From UBA7236 sp964638865 (GTDB lineage: Bacteria > Bacteroidota > Bacteroidia > Chitinophagales > BACL12), in assembly GCA_964638865.1 (NCBI GenBank), contig CAZXBG010000003.1, forward strand, positions 4,431-68,430: DNA of 64,000 bases, given 5' to 3'. Both the position numbers and the translations under genes were made by a program. Positions 18,708-26,851 of this stretch are shown one piece after another. The first letter of the stretch is position 1. Each line of letters starts with the position of its first letter. The notes beneath the pieces were generated by a model that was not told the origin of the DNA, ran no database searches, and saw nothing but the letters and a program-made list of their open reading frames with translations.

Positions 18708-19702
18708 TTTTTTCCCAACAATCTTTTTAATAAAAACCAGGAATATTCATTCTTTATAATTTGTTCCGCACTAAATTTACCAACTTCCATAGGAATTCGT
18801 TCAATTATTTTCGAATCCAATGGATTTTTGAGTCCGGATGTACCTAAAAGCATATCCATTTTTAATTTTGTTAAGATGTGCTCCACTGCTCCCTGATCTG
18901 CACCTTCTGCAGAAAAAGGGAATGCGAAATATTTCCTTTTAACCGAAAAATTATCTTCAATAAAAATAAAACTTTTTTTAGTTTGTTCTATCTGACTTTC
19001 GGCAGAAATAGATTTATATAAGGGATGATCATAACTGTGACCTCCTATTTGAAATCCTTCGACTATCAATTGTTTTATTTCATCGGAGGTCATATAAGGC
19101 GACACCTTTTTTAAATATCTGACAAAACCTATTTGCGCTTCTCTTGAAATTTCATCAATTATATTTTGATCAGCATACGTAAGTGACAATAATTGTTTGG
19201 TCAAATTTTTAATGTCCGAATTGTCAATTTTCAAAACTTTACTTATTGCAAGTCGTTTATCAACATCACTTAAATAATTTATAATGATGGAGACTTTATA
19301 TCTGTAAAACAGATCTTTATTATCAACAAATGCCGAATTTAAAAAAAATATTGCCGGAATACCCTTTTGTTTTAAAATGGGCCGAACAACACTATACATT
19401 TCTCTCAAACCATCATCAAAACTTAATACAAAATAATTTTGTGCCGGATCATAATTCTTTTCGTGAAAATCGTCAATGGATAAAGGTTTATAATATTTTA
19501 ACAAAAAATCAAGATCTTGAATAAAGGAACTTTTGTTTTTGCAGGGATATAAATGTTTGATATGAATTACTTCTTCCTCGCAGATGTTATGATAAAAAGG
19601 GAAAATAATTTTAACACCTGATCTTTTTATCAGAGCAGGAATAGACCGCGAACTATTTATGGAATTGAATAAATTAAAATATAGTTGTTTTGGTTTTTGC
19701 AT
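18704..19702 (-). CDS. Polysaccharide deacetylase (CE4/NodB family)
   Basis: Metal-dependent de-N- or de-O-acetylase of sugars. The 332-residue protein has the NodB motif 1 (SFDDG, about residue 95; catalytic base and metal Asp) and motif 2 (HSYDH, two metal His), plus the fold-typical QKGIPAIFFLNS. No clear signal peptide is visible, so it may act in the cytoplasm on a lipid-linked or nucleotide-activated intermediate. It is coupled to the sulfotransferase by a 4-base overlap. The start codon at 19702 lies inside the 3' arm of a long inverted repeat (19699-19756), which may control translation. Confidence 0.85.
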   Translation of the reverse strand: MQKPKQLYFNLFNSINSSRSIPALIKRSGVKIIFPFYHNICEEEVIHIKHLYPCKNKSSFIQDLDFLLKYYKPLSIDDFHEKNYDPAQNYFVLSFDDGLREMYSVVRPILKQKGIPAIFFLNSAFVDNKDLFYRYKVSIIINYLSDVDKRLAISKVLKIDNSDIKNLTKQLLSLTYADQNIIDEISREAQIGFVRYLKKVSPYMTSDEIKQLIVEGFQIGGHSYDHPLYKSISAESQIEQTKKSFIFIEDNFSVKRKYFAFPFSAEGADQGAVEHILTKLKMDMLLGTSGLKNPLDSKIIERIPMEVGKFSAEQIIKNEYSWFLLKRLLGKK

Positions 19703-19756
19703 ATTTCTGCTTTCCCGATTGGAAAGGTAAAACTAATTCAAAAGCAGAAATAATGC
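19699..19756 (-). promoter_or_regulatory. Inverted repeat enclosing the start codon of the deacetylase gene
   Basis: Arms at 19699-19713 and 19741-19756 match over 15 of 16 positions (core ATTTCTGCTTT / AAAGCAGAAAT is perfect over 11). In the minus-strand transcript the 3' arm includes the AUG. An inner, mutually exclusive 6-bp hairpin (CTTTCC 19710-19715 with GGAAAG 19721-19726) shares bases with the outer one. This is the layout of a translation-controlling leader, if transcription starts upstream of 19756. It could also be a protein-binding dyad. Confidence 0.4.
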
Positions 19757-19777
19757 TTCTAATAATTTAAGTCCTAT

Positions 19778-20848
19778 TTAAAATTCAAGTTTTAATTGCC
19801 CGGGTCTTTTGAATTTTGTGAGGTCATATTTGAAAGGTATATTATTTCCCATGTATTTTTCTTTCATCATATAGAACATCTGATGAATAACATTTGCAAG
19901 TTCTCCGTCGCCGCGCATTCTAACGCCCCATCTGCTATCGTTCAATTTGCCCTGATGCACTGCCTTGGTATTATTGATTACACGTTCTGCATGCATTGGA
20001 AAGGTTTTCCATATCCAGTCGGTAAAAATCTTATCAACTGCACCATTTAATCGCAACATATTAAATCCAGCTGTTGATGCACCATTATCTGCAGCAGCCT
20101 TTAAAATGGCCGGAATTTCACTGTCCGTAAGGCCCGGAATTACCGGTCCAATCATAACTCCCACCGGAATTCCGGCTGATGTTAGTTTTTCCATTGTTTT
20201 TAATCTTGCTTTATAACTTGCTGTGCGTGGTTCCATTTTTAACCGAATATCCTCCTTCAAACTTGTAATGGAAAGAAATATATGTGTAAGATTATCCTTT
20301 GCTAATTCCTGTAAAATATCTATATCCCGCAATACCAGCTGGTTTTTGGTGATAATGCCCGCTGGATTCTTATACTTCAAACAAACTTCCAGCAATTTTC
20401 GGGTGATTTTCATTTTTCTTTCTATGGGTTGATAACAATCCGTATTCCCCGAAAAAGAAATAGGAGCAGCCTGCCATTTTGGATCAATAAATACTTTTTC
20501 CAATAGCTCAGGAGCATTATGTTTTATAATAATTCTGGTTTCAAAATCTAAACCCGCACTAAAACCCCAGTAATTATGAGTATTTCGGGCATAACAATAC
20601 ACGCAACCATGCTCACAACCCTGATAAGGATTTACCGAATATACCATTGCGGCATCAGGACTTTCCACTTTATTGACTACTTTTTTGGCATTTTCCGTAA
20701 AAAACAATGTTTCCCGGTCGCCTAACATCTCCTCGTCGAGTCCCTCAATATGCTCCTGGGTATAATTTTTATCGTGAAAAGGGTTAAAGGGATTGATCTG
20801 CGCTCCCCTTCCTTTTAAAAAATTTTCATTTAATTTTGGAAATTCCAT
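19778..20848 (-). CDS. Radical SAM protein of the spore-photoproduct-lyase-like (PA0069/Rv2578c) family
   Basis: The cluster motif CEHGCVYCYAR (CxxxCxxC), preceded by NPYQG, and the N-terminal KGRGAQINPFNPF are the marks of this family, which is related to SplB but has no established substrate. Product about 356 residues. Upstream in-frame starts exist (ATG 20857, TTG 20869) but they lie inside the operator-like dyads, so ATG 20848 is preferred. It diverges from a self-cleaving XRE/S24 repressor gene, with two operator-like dyads in the 64 bases between. This suggests expression under that repressor, possibly after DNA damage or other stress. Downstream lie the deacetylase and sulfotransferase, separated by the inverted repeat. 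Confidence 0.85.
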   Translation of the reverse strand: MEFPKLNENFLKGRGAQINPFNPFHDKNYTQEHIEGLDEEMLGDRETLFFTENAKKVVNKVESPDAAMVYSVNPYQGCEHGCVYCYARNTHNYWGFSAGLDFETRIIIKHNAPELLEKVFIDPKWQAAPISFSGNTDCYQPIERKMKITRKLLEVCLKYKNPAGIITKNQLVLRDIDILQELAKDNLTHIFLSITSLKEDIRLKMEPRTASYKARLKTMEKLTSAGIPVGVMIGPVIPGLTDSEIPAILKAAADNGASTAGFNMLRLNGAVDKIFTDWIWKTFPMHAERVINNTKAVHQGKLNDSRWGVRMRGDGELANVIHQMFYMMKEKYMGNNIPFKYDLTKFKRPGQLKLEF

Positions 20849-20850
20849 AA

Positions 20851-20889
20851 TTGTCATTATTTTTGACAAATAAAGTCATATTATTTGAC
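20851..20889. promoter_or_regulatory. Two tandem GTCA-N7-TGAC operator-like dyads
   Basis: GTCA at 20853-20856 pairs with TGAC at 20864-20867, and GTCA at 20875-20878 pairs with TGAC at 20886-20889; each spacer is 7 AT-only bases. The two sites are 22 bp apart, about two helix turns, so dimers would bind the same face. They lie between the divergent radical SAM gene and the XRE/S24 repressor gene and are the obvious binding sites for that repressor. Confidence 0.65.
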
Positions 20890-20912
20890 AATTACAAATT
20901 TAAAAATAGTTT

Positions 20913-21713
20913 ATGGCACTTATTTCATCCAACTTAAGGCATTTAAGAAATGCCCGCAAACTGAGTCAACAAGAGCTTGCAGACATGATGGGCATTGGTA
21001 GAACAACAATTGCAAACATAGAAGCAAACCTTGCAAACCCCGGTCATAAGACCTTATTGGAAATAGTCAAAATTTTTGACATATCCATTGACGACCTGCT
21101 AAATGTTGATCTTTCGCAATTGATAGTTCCGGTTGCATTGAAGGAAGAAAAAAACAGGGAAGGAATTATCTACCGGCCAATAGTTGTGACAGTTGATTCA
21201 TCCGGCGATGAAAATATCGTGATGGTTGACACAAAAGCAGCAGCAGGATACCCGACCCGATACCTGGAACCCGAATTTTACAAAGAACTTCCGGCGTTTA
21301 AACTTCCGGGTTCCGATTATCGCAACGGCACTTTCCGTTGTTTTCAGATAGAAGGCGACAGTATGCAGGAATCCATCCAAAGCGGAGATTATGTTATTGG
21401 TCGTTTTTGTGATAATCACTTTAAAGATGTTCGCGACGGGCATATACATGTAGTGGTAACAAATGATACCGTTTTAGTTAAACGCCTTGTGAACAAAGCG
21501 GAATCAGAACATAAAATGTACCTGATCAGTGATAATGAGGCTTACCCTGAACAAGCTTTGGATATAGATGAAATAAAAGAAATTTGGTTTGTAAAGAGCA
21601 AACTTTCCTCCTATATGCCTGTAAAAAAGAACGATCTCGATAAGGTTATCGGCGATCTTACCATGCAGGTGCATTTGTTGAAAAGCAGGCTCGATCATAT
21701 CGAAAGGAATTAA
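20913..21713 (+). CDS. XRE-family repressor with S24 (LexA/CI-type) self-cleavage domain
   Basis: A 266-residue transcriptional repressor. The N-terminal helix-turn-helix (about residues 5-62, LSQQELADMMGIGRTTIANIE) would bind the adjacent GTCA-N7-TGAC sites. The S24 domain has everything needed for autoproteolysis: a cleavage bond Ala111-Gly112 in KAAAGYP, nucleophile Ser150 in EGDSMQ and Lys190 in VLVKRL, spaced as in LexA. A C-terminal helix (about 235-266) is heptad-like and may aid dimerisation. By analogy with LexA and phage CI, cleavage on activated RecA would relieve repression; that is inference. No phage genes are nearby, so it looks like a chromosomal stress regulator of itself and the divergent radical SAM gene. 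Confidence 0.9.
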   Translation: MALISSNLRHLRNARKLSQQELADMMGIGRTTIANIEANLANPGHKTLLEIVKIFDISIDDLLNVDLSQLIVPVALKEEKNREGIIYRPIVVTVDSSGDENIVMVDTKAAAGYPTRYLEPEFYKELPAFKLPGSDYRNGTFRCFQIEGDSMQESIQSGDYVIGRFCDNHFKDVRDGHIHVVVTNDTVLVKRLVNKAESEHKMYLISDNEAYPEQALDIDEIKEIWFVKSKLSSYMPVKKNDLDKVIGDLTMQVHLLKSRLDHIERN

Positions 21714-21924
21714 CTCTGCTCTGCCTTCTTACACTTTATGTGTTGGTTCTCAAGATTGGAAAAATATTTGGTTATATGTTTTCATCATGAACTGGAGAAG
21801 GCAGGGTTGGTTAAACCCTTTATATACATTTAAGACACTGAAAAATATTAAACTATTTGGACAATGTCCTAATTTCATTTTTCATCTATAATTGCTTTAA
21901 GTAATCTTTTTGCAATTTTGCAGC

Positions 21925-22749
21925 ATGTTCAGCACCTTTTCATCACCAGTTCAAATCACATCTGCTATTACAGTTGGAGAAAAAAAACCCTTATTAATAG
22001 CAGGACCCTGTGTTATTGAAAATCTTGAATTGTGTCTGCTTGTTGCTGAAAAAATGAAAACGGTAGCCGAAAAACTGGGATATAATTACATCTTCAAAGC
22101 TTCTTTCGATAAAGCAAACCGAACAGCGGGCAACTCCTTTCGAGGAGATGGTTTAGAACACGGACTTAAGGTTCTGCAAACGGTAAAGGAAAAAATAGAT
22201 GTTCCAATTTTAACGGATATTCATCTCCCCGAACAAGCGGCTTTAGCGGCAGAAGTGGCGGATGTGCTCCAGATTCCTGCTTTTTTATGTCGCCAAACCG
22301 ACCTTTTAATAGCAGCGGGAAGAACTGGAAAGACGATAAATGTTAAAAAAGGGCAATTTATGGCTCCGGAGGATATGCAATATGCGGTTGAAAAAATTGC
22401 TTCAGTATTAAATAATAAAGTACTGCTGACAGAACGCGGTTCCAGTTTCGGATATCACAATTTAGTGGTAGATATGCGGTCACTGCCTATCATGCGTCAA
22501 TTTGCTCCTGTAATATTTGATGTTACCCACAGTGTTCAAATGCCCGGGGCTGAGGCCGGAAAAAGCGGAGGAAAACGAGAATTTGCTCCATATTTAGCCA
22601 AAGCGGCAGCTGCAGTAGGTGTTGATGGCTTTTTTATTGAAACGCATCCTGATCCTGAAAAAGCATTGAGTGATGGACCGAATATGATTCCACTGCATGA
22701 GATGGAAAAACTGCTCAAAACGCTACTGGATATCAGAAATATCTCCTGA
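21925..22749 (+). CDS. kdsA: 3-deoxy-8-phosphooctulonate (KDO-8-P) synthase
   Basis: Condenses arabinose-5-phosphate with PEP to KDO-8-phosphate for the LPS inner core; cytoplasmic. The 274-residue TIM barrel carries the family motifs IAGPCVIEN, KASFDKANRTAGNS, TERGSSFGYHNLVVD and FDVTHSVQMPG. Cys29 in GPC occupies the position where metal-dependent (class II) enzymes have Cys and the E. coli type has Asn, so this is probably metal-dependent. An in-frame TTG at 21910 was rejected: the ATG at 21925 fits the family start and lies 4 bases below CAATTTTG, a near match to the -7 element. kdsB and kdsD are not in the window; the only KdsC-like phosphatase is at 27687. Confidence 0.95.
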   Translation: MFSTFSSPVQITSAITVGEKKPLLIAGPCVIENLELCLLVAEKMKTVAEKLGYNYIFKASFDKANRTAGNSFRGDGLEHGLKVLQTVKEKIDVPILTDIHLPEQAALAAEVADVLQIPAFLCRQTDLLIAAGRTGKTINVKKGQFMAPEDMQYAVEKIASVLNNKVLLTERGSSFGYHNLVVDMRSLPIMRQFAPVIFDVTHSVQMPGAEAGKSGGKREFAPYLAKAAAAVGVDGFFIETHPDPEKALSDGPNMIPLHEMEKLLKTLLDIRNIS

Positions 22750-22798
22750 AAACAACTTCGTTTTAAAAAAACTCCATAAAATTTGCATAAAATAATTG

Positions 22799-22821
22799 AA
22801 TGAGTAATTTTGTTACTCATT
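22799..22821 (+). promoter_or_regulatory. Promoter of the polysaccharide locus overlapping a perfect 9-bp dyad
   Basis: AATGAGTAA (22799-22807) and TTACTCATT (22813-22821) form a perfect inverted repeat with a 5-base spacer. The -7 element TAATTTTG (22805-22812) lies inside it, 16 bases before the regulator's GTG. A protein bound here would block the promoter, so this is a candidate autoregulatory operator. It is followed by a T-rich stretch and could instead be a weak kdsA terminator. Confidence 0.5.
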
Positions 22822-22828
22822 AGTTTTT

Positions 22829-23371
22829 GTGCTCGACTCACTAATCACATCCAAAACGCGTGTCAGGCTTTTGTTGCGGTTTTTTTCCAATACAAAATCC
22901 TCAGCCCATTTACGTGGATTGGCGAAGGAAATGAATGAATCCACCAATTCCATCCGTATTGAACTCAACAAATTATCGAAGGCTGGATTTTTATTATCGC
23001 ACGAGGAAGGAAAAACGATACAATATCAGGCGAATGAAAAACATCCGCTTTTTCCGGAAGTGAGCAGTTTGGTGCGCAAATATCTTGGTTTGGACAAGGT
23101 AGTAGAAAATATCGTAAATCAAATCGGAGAAATTAAATACGCATTTATTATTGGCGATTATGCCGATGGAAAAGATACCGGAATTATTAATCTCGTGATC
23201 GCAGGAGAAGTGGATAACAATAAATTAATATATTGGGTGCAAAAAACAGAGGCGATCATTAACAGAAAAGTACAGACCGAAGTTTTAAGTCAGGAAGAAT
23301 TTGCCGAATGGCAATTAAACGGCAATTTAACTAATGCAATTGTATTGTGGACAGGCAATACAGTTGAATAA
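22829..23371 (+). CDS. Winged-helix regulator with C-terminal nucleotidyltransferase-like domain
   Basis: A 180-residue protein with an ArsR-like winged helix (about residues 5-75, with LRGLAKEMNESTNSIRIELN as the recognition region) and a C-terminal domain (about 85-180, YAFIIGDYADGKDTGIINLVI) resembling MNT-type minimal nucleotidyltransferases. From family knowledge, proteins of this build often stand at the head of polysaccharide loci in Bacteroidota; the role in control is inferred. GTG at 22829 gives the usual start (MLDSLITSKTR). It is the first gene of about 32 kb of plus-strand genes and its promoter sits on a perfect dyad, suggesting that it regulates itself and the locus. The gap to neuB is 69 bases. 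Confidence 0.75.
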   Translation: MLDSLITSKTRVRLLLRFFSNTKSSAHLRGLAKEMNESTNSIRIELNKLSKAGFLLSHEEGKTIQYQANEKHPLFPEVSSLVRKYLGLDKVVENIVNQIGEIKYAFIIGDYADGKDTGIINLVIAGEVDNNKLIYWVQKTEAIINRKVQTEVLSQEEFAEWQLNGNLTNAIVLWTGNTVE

Positions 23372-23440
23372 ATATAATTAAAAAACATCCTCCCTTATCA
23401 CGCTTCTGTGACTGAGGAGGCGAAGCTGTGAAAAAATAAC

Positions 23441-24319
23441 ATGTTCCAACACAACTATAAAAATCCAATTATTGTTGCAGAGATCGGTTGCAATCACATG
23501 GGCAATTTTGAGATCGCAAAAGAATTAATTAAACTGGCAAAAGACAGCGGTGCGGATTTTGCAAAATTTCAAAAAAGAAATCCGAAGGAATTATTGGGAG
23601 AAGAACAATTTAATGCCCCTCATCCGGAACCCTGGCAGAGTTATGGAGAAAGTTATGGCAAACACAGAGAATTTCTTGAATTTACAATAGAACAACACGC
23701 CGAATTGAAAAGGTTTTCAGAAGAAATTGGAATTCAATATGCAGTTTCTGTTTGGGATGTAACCAGCGCGCAACAAGTGATCGGATTAAATCCCCAATTT
23801 ATTAAAGTTCCTTCAGCATGCAATAATAATTATGCATTATTGCAATTAATTCGCGATAATTATAAGGGAGATGTTCATATATCTGTGGGAATGACAACTA
23901 CCTCAGAAGTGGAAAAAATAATCCGTTTTTTTGAAGAAAAAGATCAGGCCAAAAACAGAATTGTATTATACAGTTGCACAAGCGGATATCCTATCGCATT
24001 TAAAGAAATTTGTTTATTGGAAATTAATAAGATCTACGAAAACTTTGGTTCTAAAATAAAAGAAGTGGGTTTTAGCGGTCATCACCTCGGTATAGCTGCA
24101 GACATAGCTGCATATACACTTGGAGCAAACTGGATTGAAAGACATTTTACAAAAGACAGAACATGGAAAGGAACAGATCATGCAGCAAGTCTGGAAGTTC
24201 CGGGATTACAAAAATTAGGGCGTGACCTGCATCATATTTATGAAGCACTTCAGTATAAAGAAAAGGAAATTTTATCGGTGGAAGAAGTACAGAGAAAAAA
24301 ATTAAAAAATATTCTATAA
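23441..24319 (+). CDS. NeuB-family nonulosonate (sialic-acid-like) synthase lacking the SAF domain
   Basis: Condenses PEP with a mannosamine- or hexose-type substrate to make a nine-carbon 2-keto acid. The 292 residues cover the NeuB TIM barrel: VAEIGCNHMGNF near the N-terminus, the substrate/metal region around KVPSACNNNY and GFSGHHLG, and IERHFTKDRTWKGTDHAAS, the typical C-terminal barrel signature. The C-terminal SAF (antifreeze-like) domain of about 60 residues found in bacterial NeuB is absent. No NeuC-type hydrolysing epimerase is nearby, but a KdsC-like phosphatase is. This fits a 9-phosphate route, as for KDN-9-phosphate in Bacteroides thetaiotaomicron, better than the free-sugar route. 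The exact product is unknown. Confidence 0.85.
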   Translation: MFQHNYKNPIIVAEIGCNHMGNFEIAKELIKLAKDSGADFAKFQKRNPKELLGEEQFNAPHPEPWQSYGESYGKHREFLEFTIEQHAELKRFSEEIGIQYAVSVWDVTSAQQVIGLNPQFIKVPSACNNNYALLQLIRDNYKGDVHISVGMTTTSEVEKIIRFFEEKDQAKNRIVLYSCTSGYPIAFKEICLLEINKIYENFGSKIKEVGFSGHHLGIAADIAAYTLGANWIERHFTKDRTWKGTDHAASLEVPGLQKLGRDLHHIYEALQYKEKEILSVEEVQRKKLKNIL

Positions 24320-24320
24320 C

Positions 24321-25049
24321 ATGAAAATCCTTGCAATTATCCCTGCTCGTGGAGGAAGTAAAGGACTTCCCGGAAAAAATATTAAACCGCTTTTGCAACA
24401 TCCATTGCTTTCCTATAGTATTTTGGCTGCACAACAAAGTAAATTGATTAACAGAATAATTGTGAATACTGATAGTGAGGATATATCAAACATTGCAAAA
24501 CAATATGGCGCGGAAGTTCCTTTTTTACGTCCAGCCGCATTAGCGCAAGATAATTCCACAGATCTTGATGTTTTTGTTCATCAATTACAATGGTTGAAAG
24601 AAAATGAAAATTATATTCCTGATCTTATCGTTCAGCTTCGTCCTACTTCACCTGTGCGTTTTGAAAATTGGATAGATGATGCTATTGAAAAATTAATTGC
24701 AAGTGATGCCGATTCCATTCGCGTAGTAACAGAATCACCACTTACTCCCTTTAAAATGTGGTTGATTAATAACAATAATGATGGAGCGCTGGAACCATTG
24801 GTAACATTAAAAAATATACCTGAACCGTACAACCAGCCCCGTCAGAGTTTACCAGTTGTTTACTGGCAAATAGGCACTTTAGATGTGATTAAAACAAATA
24901 CTATTTCGGAAGGTGGATCAATGAGTGGAAATAAAATTCTTTCCTATCCGGTGGATAAAAAATATGCAATAGACATTGATGATGTTGCAAGTTTCTATAA
25001 AGCGGAGGAATTGATCCAATATAATGATTGTATTAAATTTGATGAATAA
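24321..25049 (+). CDS. CMP-nonulosonate synthetase (acylneuraminate cytidylyltransferase family)
   Basis: Activates the acid made by the NeuB-like enzyme as a CMP-sugar using CTP. The 242-residue protein begins with the nucleotide-binding motif IPARGGSKGLPGKNI and contains the family's QLRPTSPVR and the metal-binding region DIDDVASF near the C-terminus. It starts 1 base after the neuB stop and overlaps the following oxidoreductase gene, so the three are one unit. The same family includes KdsB-like and NeuA/LegF enzymes. The neighbours point to a nine-carbon sugar, but CMP-KDO synthesis cannot be excluded. Confidence 0.88.
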   Translation: MKILAIIPARGGSKGLPGKNIKPLLQHPLLSYSILAAQQSKLINRIIVNTDSEDISNIAKQYGAEVPFLRPAALAQDNSTDLDVFVHQLQWLKENENYIPDLIVQLRPTSPVRFENWIDDAIEKLIASDADSIRVVTESPLTPFKMWLINNNNDGALEPLVTLKNIPEPYNQPRQSLPVVYWQIGTLDVIKTNTISEGGSMSGNKILSYPVDKKYAIDIDDVASFYKAEELIQYNDCIKFDE

Positions 25050-26022
25050 AAATACTCCCATTTTAATTTTCGGAGCAGGATCGATAGGCGAACGGCATAT
25101 CCGCAATTTATGGACATTGGGATATTGTAATTTATTATTGTATCGTCAACGCAATTTACCTTTCCGCGATATAGGCGAAGCTGAGGTGCAGGTTTTTTTA
25201 GATCTTAATGAAACAAAATCTCTAAACCCGGAAGTTGCATTTATTTGCACGCCAACTGCTCAACACCTGGAACAAACAATATATTGTGTAGAAAACAAAA
25301 TGCACGTGTTTGTAGAAAAACCACTTTCGCATACCTTAGAAAATATGGACCATCTAAAATCAATTGTAGCTAATTCCAATAAACTGTTACAGGTTGGATT
25401 TATGATGCGATTTCATCCCCATATACTTAAAGTTAAAAATTATATTCAGGAAAATATTTTTGGGGAATTAATATCGTCAACATCTCATTGGGGAAGTTAT
25501 TTACCCGACTGGCATCCCTGGGAAAATTATAAGGAATCTTATGCGGCTAAAAAAAATCTGGGTGGTGGAGTTGCCTTGACGCTATGCCACGATATTGATT
25601 TGGCGATTTGGCTCGCAATGCGACCAATTAAAAACTATGAAACTAACTTTTCTTATTCCGGTGAACTGGATATCGAGACAGCATCAATTGCGGATATCGA
25701 AATTAATTTTGTGGATGGTGTAAACTCAAGAATACATTTAAATTATCTTGCCAATCCTCCAATAAGAAAATATCATTGGGAATTTGAGCATGTTTTCATT
25801 GATTTTAATTATTTTGATAATTTATTGATCATCAGCTCAAAGAACGACCCTTTTGAAAACCAGGAGTATAAAATAGAAGCCTTTGATAGAAACCAATTGT
25901 TTTTAGCTGAGGTAACCGATTTTTTTTATAAGATTGAAAATATTTCCAACCCAGTTCAACATTCCTTAAATTCAATACGCGAATCTGAATTATTAATATC
26001 TATTTGTAATGGCGACAATTAA
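25042..26022 (+). CDS. Gfo/Idh/MocA-family oxidoreductase
   Basis: NAD(P)-dependent sugar oxidoreductase. The N-terminal Rossmann motif is ILIFGAGSIGERHIRNL, followed by the family signature EKPLSHTLEN, with a C-terminal alpha/beta domain (about residues 125-326) bearing GGVALTLCHDIDLA. Two starts are possible: ATG 25024, or ATG 25042 inside the ATGAATAA overlap with the CMP-transferase stop. The second gives a normal Rossmann start and is preferred. Placement between CMP-transferase and methyltransferase genes suggests that it modifies the nonulosonate or its precursor. Substrate unknown. Confidence 0.85.
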   Translation: MNKNTPILIFGAGSIGERHIRNLWTLGYCNLLLYRQRNLPFRDIGEAEVQVFLDLNETKSLNPEVAFICTPTAQHLEQTIYCVENKMHVFVEKPLSHTLENMDHLKSIVANSNKLLQVGFMMRFHPHILKVKNYIQENIFGELISSTSHWGSYLPDWHPWENYKESYAAKKNLGGGVALTLCHDIDLAIWLAMRPIKNYETNFSYSGELDIETASIADIEINFVDGVNSRIHLNYLANPPIRKYHWEFEHVFIDFNYFDNLLIISSKNDPFENQEYKIEAFDRNQLFLAEVTDFFYKIENISNPVQHSLNSIRESELLISICNGDN

Positions 26023-26851
26023 TTTTACTTGTATAGTCTGCGGCAATGACAAATATAGTATTCCTTATTCTGAAAAATTTAATGTGCTAGAGTGCACTAA
26101 ATGTAAATTCGGCATAATTGACCCAATTCCGGTAAATGATGTACTTGTAAACTTATACAATACTGAATCGTATTTTAATACCCACATGCAACAGGAATAT
26201 GAAGCTTTAAACGAACAGGAATTAACAGAATCCGTAAATAAACAGGGTACTTTTCACTTCCAATATTTAGATAAAATACTTAAACAAAATTCCTCCGTAT
26301 TAGAAATTGGTCCGGGATATGGTTTGCAATTAAAATATTTATCTAATGCAGGTTATAAGGTTAAAGGAGTAGAGACATCTGAAAATGCTGTTTCGTTTAT
26401 TAAAAATAAATTGGGTTTGAAGGTTGAGCGATCAAGTTTGGAAGATTACGAGGACAAAACCAAATACGATATTTTGATGCTGAACCATGTATTGGAACAT
26501 TATAGAGATTTACATATTGCGATGCTCAAAATAACATCATTAATCAAAATCGGAGGACATATATATTTAAGAGTTCCAAACCATGATAGTTACGATAGGC
26601 GTAAAATGAAAAAGGAGTGGCCTGCATATCTTCCATTTCATATTTCCTACTTTTCAAAGAAAAGTCTTAAAATTCTTTTAACAAAATACAATTTTGAGCT
26701 CATATGTATGGAAGAATACGTTTCGGATACATTTTTACAAAAAATACCGAAATATTTTAAAAAATTTATTAAATATTTTATGTTCATTTTTGGAATATCG
26801 CCATATATAAATGGCAGAACTATTACTATAATAGCAAAATACAATGCATAA
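26009..26851 (+). CDS. SAM-dependent class I methyltransferase with N-terminal zinc ribbon
   Basis: A 280-residue methyltransferase. Cys8, Cys11, Cys29 and Cys32 form a zinc ribbon, as in sugar C- and O-methyltransferases of polysaccharide and antibiotic clusters. The SAM-binding motif I is VLEIGPGYGLQL (about residue 97), and NHVLEHYRD is motif II/III. The C-terminus is hydrophobic and basic (about residues 245-265) and may touch the membrane. It overlaps the upstream oxidoreductase by 14 bases and the downstream SDR by 8, indicating tight coupling. It probably methylates a sugar of the repeat unit; which position is unknown. Confidence 0.85.
   Translation: MATINFTCIVCGNDKYSIPYSEKFNVLECTKCKFGIIDPIPVNDVLVNLYNTESYFNTHMQQEYEALNEQELTESVNKQGTFHFQYLDKILKQNSSVLEIGPGYGLQLKYLSNAGYKVKGVETSENAVSFIKNKLGLKVERSSLEDYEDKTKYDILMLNHVLEHYRDLHIAMLKITSLIKIGGHIYLRVPNHDSYDRRKMKKEWPAYLPFHISYFSKKSLKILLTKYNFELICMEEYVSDTFLQKIPKYFKKFIKYFMFIFGISPYINGRTITIIAKYNA

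Noticed and set aside
19699..19756. Inverted repeat as the ends of an invertible promoter
   Set aside because: The arms are only 27 bases apart, far shorter than known invertible capsule promoters, and no recombinase gene is near. A hairpin or operator is more sensible.
23390..23425. Hairpin between the regulator and neuB (CCTCC ... GGAGG)
   Set aside because: The stem is broken by several mismatches and has no T run; too weak to call a terminator or attenuator.
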